Assembly (NCBI GenBank): GCA_019246575.1
Contig: JAFAQG010000885.1
Span: 1 to 7,931, forward strand
Source of the DNA: Acidobacteriaceae bacterium
GTDB lineage: Bacteria; Acidobacteriota; Terriglobia; Bryobacterales; Bryobacteraceae
Reading direction: 5' to 3'
DNA: 7,931 nt
Position 1 is the first letter of the stretch; each line of letters begins with the position of its first letter. A program made the translations under genes and the position numbers. Shown piece after piece: positions 1-4,997 of this stretch. The notes below the pieces were generated by a model that was not told the DNA's origin, ran no database searches, and was given only the letters and a program-made list of their open reading frames with translations.

Positions 1-1
1 G

Positions 2-2557
2 GTCGTTTGTCTCGTCATCTGCGCGGCGGTCCCCCTTGCCGCTCAGGTTTACGTATCGCCCTCGGGAAATGACAGCAATCCTGGAACGGCTGCCCGCCCA
101 GTGGCCACTCTGGAACGGGCCCGCGCTATGGTCCGATCGATGACTCCGGCCGCCACTGGCGACGTCAAGGTCTACCTGGCCGGTGGCGTTTACCGGCTTG
201 CCAGGCCTTTGGTGCTCGACGCGCGCGATTCAGGCGCTCATAATCATCGCGTCATCTATACCGCTCTCCCGCGCGAGCACCCGCTGATCAGCGGGGGTGT
301 GCAAGTCACGGGTTGGAAGTTGTCGGACGCAAGCAGAAATCTGTGGTCCGCGCCTGCCCCGCCGCAGCTCCAAAACAGCCGTCAGCTTTACGTCGATGGA
401 GTGCGCGCCCGCCGCACGCAAGGACGCTTGCCGGTCGAACTGAACCAGACGGAGACGGGCTATACAGCAAGTCAACCGGCTATGGCCTCGTGGCGAAATC
501 CCGGCGACATCGAGTTCGTCTACACCGGCGGTAACGCCGTTTGGTCGGAAGGCTCGGTCGGACTTGGTTCGTGGACAGAACCGCGTTGCCCGGTGGCGAG
601 TATTGATGGCGCGGAGATTCACATGGCTCAGCCTTGCTGGAATAACTCCACCCGGCGCGCGATGTTGCCCGAATGGAAACGCACTGCTAATCTCGTCGGA
701 CCCAGGAGCGTCGGGCGCCACCCGGCATTCGTCGAGAATGCATTTGAACTTCTCGGAAGACCGGGCGAGTGGTACTTCGACCGCAGCACCCGCATCATCT
801 ACTACGTCCCTCGCAAAGGCGAGGACCTGACGCATGCCGACGTGGAAGCGCCCGTTCTCGAAACGTTAATCGAGGGAGTGGGCTCGCCGCGGAATCCCAT
901 TCACGACATTACTTTCTCGGGAATCCAGTTTTCCTACGCAACCTGGCTAATGCCCAGTACCGCCGAGGGATTTTCCGAAATCCAGGCGAATTATACGATC
1001 TCAGGACCGGAAGGTTATGCCAGGCAGGGGTTGTGCGACTTAGTCCCGAACGGCACGTGCCCGTACGGAAACTGGACCAAGACGCCGGGCAATGTTAGTT
1101 TCCGAAATGATCGCCGCATCCAATTTCTCGTTGACACTTTCGCGCATCTTGGCGCAGCCGGTCTCGACCTCGGAAACGGATCGCGCTCCGATATAGTGCA
1201 GGGCTGCGTTTTCACCGATATCTCCGGCAATGGGATAGAACTGGGAGGCGTCGACGACCCCCTCGCGCCCGTCGAGAATTTTACCTTCGAGAACCGGATC
1301 GCGAACAATCACATCTACTCTATCGGCGCCGAGTACCGCGGCGGCATTGCAATCGTCGTCGGATACGCCGCAAATACCACGATTGAACACAATCAGCTCG
1401 ATCATCTTCCGTATGCTGGAATCTCCATCGGCTGGGGCGGATGGCCGGATAAGATCCGCCGTGCCGGCCAAGCCAATAACTCGCGGAATAACGTAGTTGC
1501 CCATAACCTGATCTTCGATTTCATGTTGGTTCTTTCAGATGGCGGCGGCATTTACACGCAGGGATTGACCGGACCGTCGCTCGCGGCGGGCGAGAAGGTT
1601 GCCGGTAATGTGGTGCGTGATCAGTTTAGTAGCGGACACGGTATTTACAGCGATAACGGATCGTGCAACATGACTATTTCCGAAAATGTGATATTTAACA
1701 CTAACTTCGATAATTGGGGTTCAAGGCACAAAGATTACTACGATGGCCAATCCGGCGCGGCAAACGACCCTCTCGTCATCGAGAATAACTACTGGCAGCA
1801 AGGAGATTATGACTCCGATAAAGATAACGTCGTCGAAAGAAACAATCGCCTGATCAGCTCCCTTACGCAAGCGCCTGCCGGCATTCTCGCGAACGCAGGT
1901 CTCCAAGCCGGCTTCCGCCACATACTGGACAAGGAACTCCGCGCAGTTACTCCCGCCGATGCTCCCGGCCGCGTCGCGGCAGCGCCAGGAGACCGGGCCG
2001 CGTACGTGACCTGGAGTCCTCCCGTGAATACGGGGGGTGCGCCGGTTACTTCCTACACCGTAGCCGCCGATAACGGGCCCGGTGTGCGAATCTCGGCCGA
2101 AAAGTTCGCGCGGAACGCCTACGTCGAGGTGCCCGATCTGCGCGCGGGCACCCTGTATACCTTCACCGTAAGGGCGAACAACGCGGCCGGCCCGAGTGTT
2201 GCATCTCTCCCGTCCTTACCTGTAAGCGTGAGCGACACGCCCGTCAGCCGCCCCGGTGCGCCGTCCTACGCCGATGCTTTCGCGGGCGTGAACGCGGTCA
2301 GCATCCATTTTAGGGCTCCGCAGATAGCCGAAGCAGAGAGCAAGCCGCCCATCATTGCTTATGCCGTCACGGTAAATCCCGGAGGCCGGAAGGTATTGTT
2401 CCGCGGGCGCCGCGTCGTTGTGTTGGAGGGCCGGCACACCACGTTCGATATCGTCGATCGACTTGAGTCACGAAAAACATATACCTTCAGCGTGGCTGCG
2501 GTCTCGCCGGCCGGAGAAGGGCCTGCCGTGACAACCAGGCCCGTCACGATTCGCTAA
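2..2557 (+). CDS. Secreted right-handed beta-helix protein with two C-terminal FN3 domains, GH141-like (5' truncated)
   Basis: Predicted exported glycan-active protein; the exact substrate is not visible. The frame is open from the left edge, so the start lies outside the window. Residues are numbered from the codon at position 2 (851 visible). Residues 1-15 read VVCLVICAAVPLAAQ, the end of a signal peptide, followed by YVSPSGNDSNPGT and ATLERAR, the usual entry to a secreted beta-helix fold. A GTG at 101 lies inside this conserved segment and is not the start. Around 255-270 is GEWYFDRSTRIIYYVPRKGE, and about 283-640 forms the parallel beta-helix with repeated N-x-I/V-x-x-N strands. SDGGGIYTQG (Asp near 513) and GHGIYSDNGS (Asp near 551) match conserved acidic segments of GH141-type enzymes. 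Residues about 653-747 and 750-851 are two FN3 domains, probably carbohydrate or surface attachment modules. The family placement is from memory; a pectate-lyase-like or other beta-helix enzyme is possible. Confidence 0.88.
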   Translation, partial: VVCLVICAAVPLAAQVYVSPSGNDSNPGTAARPVATLERARAMVRSMTPAATGDVKVYLAGGVYRLARPLVLDARDSGAHNHRVIYTALPREHPLISGGVQVTGWKLSDASRNLWSAPAPPQLQNSRQLYVDGVRARRTQGRLPVELNQTETGYTASQPAMASWRNPGDIEFVYTGGNAVWSEGSVGLGSWTEPRCPVASIDGAEIHMAQPCWNNSTRRAMLPEWKRTANLVGPRSVGRHPAFVENAFELLGRPGEWYFDRSTRIIYYVPRKGEDLTHADVEAPVLETLIEGVGSPRNPIHDITFSGIQFSYATWLMPSTAEGFSEIQANYTISGPEGYARQGLCDLVPNGTCPYGNWTKTPGNVSFRNDRRIQFLVDTFAHLGAAGLDLGNGSRSDIVQGCVFTDISGNGIELGGVDDPLAPVENFTFENRIANNHIYSIGAEYRGGIAIVVGYAANTTIEHNQLDHLPYAGISIGWGGWPDKIRRAGQANNSRNNVVAHNLIFDFMLVLSDGGGIYTQGLTGPSLAAGEKVAGNVVRDQFSSGHGIYSDNGSCNMTISENVIFNTNFDNWGSRHKDYYDGQSGAANDPLVIENNYWQQGDYDSDKDNVVERNNRLISSLTQAPAGILANAGLQAGFRHILDKELRAVTPADAPGRVAAAPGDRAAYVTWSPPVNTGGAPVTSYTVAADNGPGVRISAEKFARNAYVEVPDLRAGTLYTFTVRANNAAGPSVASLPSLPVSVSDTPVSRPGAPSYADAFAGVNAVSIHFRAPQIAEAESKPPIIAYAVTVNPGGRKVLFRGRRVVVLEGRHTTFDIVDRLESRKTYTFSVAAVSPAGEGPAVTTRPVTIR

Positions 2558-2824
2558 CATGAGCCTCGCGCAGCGTGCTTTGAGAATTGCTGATCTGTTC
2601 CCGTCTCTAGCCTTCTGTCCGCGGGTAACTGGCAATCGTGTATCTTGAGTCCGGCCCATCTTGCAAGTCCGCAGTCCACGGTCTGCGAGCGCCAGAGCGT
2701 GGCATAATCAAACACGGTGTTCGAGAGCGTGTGTTTTGAATGCCCCGCTCGACTCGGTTCCGAACTTATTCTCCCGGTCCGTCCCGCACTGTTGGGCCAG
2801 CAACCGTCGACGCAAAAATTCCGT
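2558..2824. other. Region between convergent genes, no gene supported
   Basis: This stretch separates the stop of the beta-helix gene from the stop of the LacI-type pseudogene, which converge on it. Frames open here have no recognisable motif and no ribosome-binding site. ACACG (2712-2716) and CGTGT (2728-2732) can pair across an 11-nt loop and are followed by GTTTT. This could be a weak terminator for the + strand gene, but the stem is short and it sits 155 bases past the stop, so I do not call a terminator. Confidence 0.5.
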
Positions 2825-3838
2825 CTAGCATCCTTTCCTGCAACTGCTCTCGCGAACAATCAAGCGCGGCGCAAGCAGAGCGCGCTCGGGTGGGGGCGGC
2901 ACTTTGCTGGCCATGCACTCGATGAGAATTCTCCCCGCTGTTTCGCCGATAACGGAACTGCCCTGATCGACCGTGGAGAGCGGTACCCGCAGCAAGTCGG
3001 AATAATGAATGTTGCCGGCGCCGATCACGGCGATGTCCTGCGGGCACCCGCAGCTTCGTCTCGAGTATCGCCCGTAAGGCTCCCGCCGCTACGGGGTCGT
3101 TATAGCAGAAGACACCGTCGGGCGGCTGTTCCAGTGCCAGCAGTTTTTTCATCGCCAGGTATCCGCCCGCGTCGTCCCGGCCTCCGATGGCGACCATTTG
3201 AGTGGAGTAACTCCGACCGGTGCTCTCCACAACAGCCTGAAACCCTTCCATGCGCCGGAAACTATTTGGCGTCTCCGGGCCTCGAATATGAACCAACCTC
3301 GTGCAGCCCTGTTCTATCAGATGCTTCGTCGCGAGCGCCCCCACTTCCTCGTCCCGGGTTCCTACATAATTTACTTTCATTCGTGGAGGCATACGGTCAA
3401 TCAGTACGTACGGCACTTTGCTCGAAGTAACGGCGGGGGCATCCCTGTTCTCCAATCCTTCAGCGCGGACGCAATCACCAGGCCATCCACGCTTCGTGCC
3501 AGAAGCGTCTCGATTTCGCGCCTCTCTCTGTCGCCGTCTTCCTCGGAATTAGCCAGCACGATCTGGTAACCCATAGACGACAGCTCTTTGCTCAGCCCCG
3601 TCGCGACCTCCGCGAAGAACGAATGCATGAGGTCGGGAATCACCAGTCCCACCATGTACGTGCGGCGGGTGGCGAGGCTGCGGGCGACCCAGTTCGGCTG
3701 ATATCTGAGCTCGCGGGCGCGGCGCACTACACGCTCCCGAGTATCTTCGCTGATATCGAGGTGCCCGCGTAACGCTTTCGAAACGGTCATTAAAGATACA
3801 CCGAGGTCATCGGCGATATCTTTCATGCGGACAGTCAA
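2825..3838 (-). pseudogene. LacI/GalR-family transcriptional repressor, broken by two compensating one-base frameshifts
   Basis: Sugar-responsive DNA-binding repressor, probably for the neighbouring glycan genes. Read from 3838 the helix-turn-helix is MKDIADDLGVSLMTVSKAL (residues 5-23), then the hinge helix QPNWVARSLA (47-56, with the minor-groove leucine at 55), then the periplasmic-binding-protein-like ligand domain (GLVIPDLMHSFFAEV onward). Near 3421-3450 the frame changes as if one base were missing: ...GLVIASALKDWRTG continues in the next frame as KVPYVLIDRMPPRMKVNYVG. It runs through FCYNDPVAAGALRA to LRVP. An extra base at about 3041-3044 then returns it to the first frame: RVP(Q)DIAVIGAGNIHYSD. 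The shifts cancel and the total is 337 codons, normal for the family. The start is TTG at 3838, because an AGGAG lies 7 nt before it; the ATG four codons later would be too far. As written, only a 145-residue N-terminal fragment is translated. Sequencing error is the alternative. Confidence 0.88.
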
Positions 3839-3845
3839 GTAGACA

Positions 3846-3850
3846 CTCCT
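3846..3850 (-). promoter_or_regulatory. Ribosome-binding site deciding a TTG start for the LacI-type gene
   Basis: On the - strand AGGAG is followed by a 7-nt spacer and then TTG at 3838. This spacing favours TTG over the ATG at 3826, which would be 19 nt away. Confidence 0.65.
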
Positions 3851-3943
3851 TATTGCGAATACGGCGCCCTCAACTCATGGTACGGGATGAGAGCACCGCC
3901 AGAGCCTGTCGCTCAACCGGGCTTCGCCACGGCTGCATCCGGT

Positions 3944-3966
3944 CGAGGTGCTTAAAACGAACCTCG
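3944..3966. repeat. 6-bp inverted repeat upstream of the LacI-type gene
   Basis: CGAGGT (3944-3949) and ACCTCG (3961-3966) are perfect reverse complements around an A/T-rich 11-nt centre (GCTTAAAACGA). It lies about 105 bases before the TTG start of the repressor. It could be an operator or a weak mRNA hairpin; no T-run follows on either strand, so it is not a standard terminator. Confidence 0.35.
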
Positions 3967-4123
3967 TGTCCGCGTGGGCATTAAACCAATAAACGGTATC
4001 TTAGACACGGGACCAACTCCTTTGGTATGCGGTTCTGCGCCGCAGTCTCTACCGACGCACAGCGTACCCCGCGTCGCTGCGAGTCGCGGTTGGTCGCCTC
4101 ATTGTGACTGAGGCTTCAAACAT

Positions 4124-4872
4124 TTATTGAGAGACGCGGAGCATTACGACCCCATGTGGGGCACGGAGGAGAGAATTCCCGCCCCGGCACTGCCGGCTCG
4201 TTAGCAAGCCAAAGATCACGTACCTTCTTGGGTGGTTGAGAAAGGCCGAGATCCGCCCATTTCAACGTCATGTTGGAAGTGCCGGATGCGGGATTAAATT
4301 AAACCTACTGCTTTCGACCCGTCTACAAGTTCTCTGACCCAGATCTCACTGTCACCCGATTGGGAGAGCCTGGTGCCCTGCTTCCCGGCCGGATCTTGAT
4401 CCACTGCAATCACGTCGCGGTTAGTCAGGATTTCGCGAATGTCCTCCGACATGTGTTGCAGGTCGTTGCCCCGCCAGCAGCGGTGCTGCCAGGATCGCCC
4501 AGAGACTCATGTGCGTTTTATATTCGCTGGTGTTCATGCCCGCGTTGTCGACCTCCAGCATGTCCGGATCGTTCCAGTGACCGGGACCGGCGTATTGAGC
4601 AATGTCACTCCGACTGAACCCGATGTTCGACATGGAATCCCAAGTGTCATGAATGTCGCCCGTCATGCGGCATCACGGGCGCTTTCCGTTACCGTGTAAT
4701 AAAACTGGCCGGTACGGATGTGGCCTGTAATGCGAGAGCCTTCCTGCTTCAGGTCCGGATAGGTGCGCCGTTCGGTTCCGTCTCGGCGAGGATCACGAAC
4801 CGCCCAATTCCCGGTCAGGCCGGTGACGGCGTGCACCGCAGGAAGCGCAAGAAAAAGAACAAGTGTTCTCAT
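4124..4872 (-). pseudogene. GH27 alpha-galactosidase remnant (internal deletion plus frameshifts)
   Basis: The ancestor was a secreted alpha-galactosidase (GH27, clan GH-D), releasing terminal alpha-galactose from oligo- or polysaccharides. It starts at ATG 4872, with GGAGGG at 4877-4882 as ribosome-binding site. It opens with signal peptide MRTLVLFLALPAVHA and then LTGNWAVRDPRRDGTERRTY, an N-terminal accessory domain. This breaks off after FYYTVTES, at about 4665-4685. The text resumes in another frame with TGDIHDTWDSM, YAGPGHWNDPDMLEV and SLWAILAAPLLAG, hallmark C-terminal GH27 catalytic motifs. The Asp of TGDI aligns with the family acid/base (Asp231 of human alpha-galactosidase A). The barrel half with the nucleophile (YD-x-C type motif) is absent. 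An extra base at 4468-4472 shifts AGNDLQHMSEDIREILTN; another at about 4296-4300 splits VGLFNPASG; a third change near 4158-4180 precedes HGVVMLRVSQ and the stop at 4124. No functional enzyme can be made. Confidence 0.87.
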
Positions 4873-4876
4873 GAAA

Positions 4877-4882
4877 CCCTCC
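4877..4882 (-). promoter_or_regulatory. Ribosome-binding site of the GH27 remnant
   Basis: GGAGGG on the - strand, 4 nt before ATG 4872. It supports this start over the longer open frame from 4920, because the predicted signal peptide begins exactly at 4872. Confidence 0.6.
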
Positions 4883-4913
4883 GATGAAAGCCTCCTCCCA
4901 TTTGGCGGGCGCA

Positions 4914-4942
4914 TTGACAATCGTAAATTGTAGCGCTATAGT
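4914..4942 (+). promoter_or_regulatory. Sigma70-type promoter of the TonB-dependent receptor
   Basis: A perfect -35 box TTGACA (4914-4919) and a 5/6 -10 box TATAGT (4937-4942) are separated by exactly 17 nt. The expected start of transcription is about 4949-4950, giving a leader of roughly 48 nt before ATG 4998. It is strong by consensus, so tight regulation would need a repressor; a LacI-type palindrome overlaps it. Confidence 0.72.
4927..4942. promoter_or_regulatory. Candidate LacI-family operator over the receptor promoter
   Basis: The perfect 8-bp palindrome TAGCGCTA (4931-4938) sits in an imperfect 16-bp palindrome ATTGTAGCGCTATAGT with a central CG, as LacI-family operators have. The TAGCGCTA core is the same as in known LacI-family xylose-type operators of Proteobacteria. 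It overlaps the -10 box, so a bound protein would block the receptor promoter. The left half read on the - strand gives TACAAT, a possible -10 for the GH27 remnant, but no good -35 lies upstream of it. That the adjacent repressor binds here is inference. Confidence 0.55.
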
Positions 4943-4953
4943 CACACCAATCG

Positions 4954-4978
4954 ACATCCGGTGCACGCACCTAGATGT
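4954..4978 (+). promoter_or_regulatory. Leader stem-loop / imperfect inverted repeat
   Basis: ACATC (4954-4958) pairs with GATGT (4974-4978), and inside it GGTG (4960-4963) pairs with CACC (4968-4971) around a CACG loop, with a small internal bulge. It would start about 5 nt into the predicted transcript and end 5 nt before the ribosome-binding site. It may stabilise the mRNA 5' end, affect translation, or be a second DNA operator. Confidence 0.45.
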
Positions 4979-4983
4979 TGTTT

Positions 4984-4992
4984 GGAAAGGGG
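4984..4992 (+). promoter_or_regulatory. Ribosome-binding site of the TonB-dependent receptor
   Basis: GGAAAGGGG with a 5-nt spacer (CCCCC) before ATG 4998. It is a non-canonical purine-rich site. The run of G followed by C forms GGGGCCCC, which is self-complementary but has no loop. Confidence 0.5.
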
Positions 4993-4997
4993 CCCCC

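Larger units (their letters stand above)
3839..4123. other. Non-coding region upstream of the LacI-type gene
   Basis: These 285 bases lie between the end of the GH27 remnant and the start of the LacI-type gene, both on the - strand. No frame shows a recognisable protein. I found no clear sigma70 promoter on the - strand, so the repressor may have been co-transcribed with the alpha-galactosidase. The stretch contains the inverted repeat at 3944-3966 and a short palindrome CTGCGCCGCAG at 4035-4045. Confidence 0.5.

Noticed and set aside
101..103. GTG as the start of the beta-helix protein
   Set aside because: The frame is open to the left edge and encodes a signal peptide and the conserved YVSPSGNDSNPGT segment before this codon.
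230..835. - strand open frame of 201 codons
   Set aside because: It is antisense to the beta-helix gene, low in recognisable content and explained by GC-rich codon use on the other strand.
2554..2859. - strand open frame of 101 codons past the LacI-type stop
   Set aside because: No motif, overlaps the LacI 3' end in a different frame, and no ribosome-binding site; treated as chance.
2717..3430. Long + strand open frame (237 codons)
   Set aside because: It is antisense to the LacI-type gene, whose - strand motifs are clear, and its own translation has no recognisable features.
2825..3838. Programmed ribosomal frameshifting in the LacI-type gene
   Set aside because: Two shifts in opposite directions with no slippery heptamer or stimulating structure, in a family not known to use it.
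4035..4045. Palindrome CTGCGCCGCAG
   Set aside because: Short, GC-rich, no T-run and no promoter nearby; such palindromes are expected by chance in this composition.
4150..4161. Perfect palindrome CCCCATGTGGGG
   Set aside because: It lies inside the coding remnant of the GH27 C-terminus and is explained by the conserved HGVV-coding segment rather than an operator.
4663..4666. ATGA overlap of two - strand frames, as in translational coupling
   Set aside because: The two frames are halves of one GH27 gene brought together by a deletion; the ATG is an internal Met of the RMTGDI segment.
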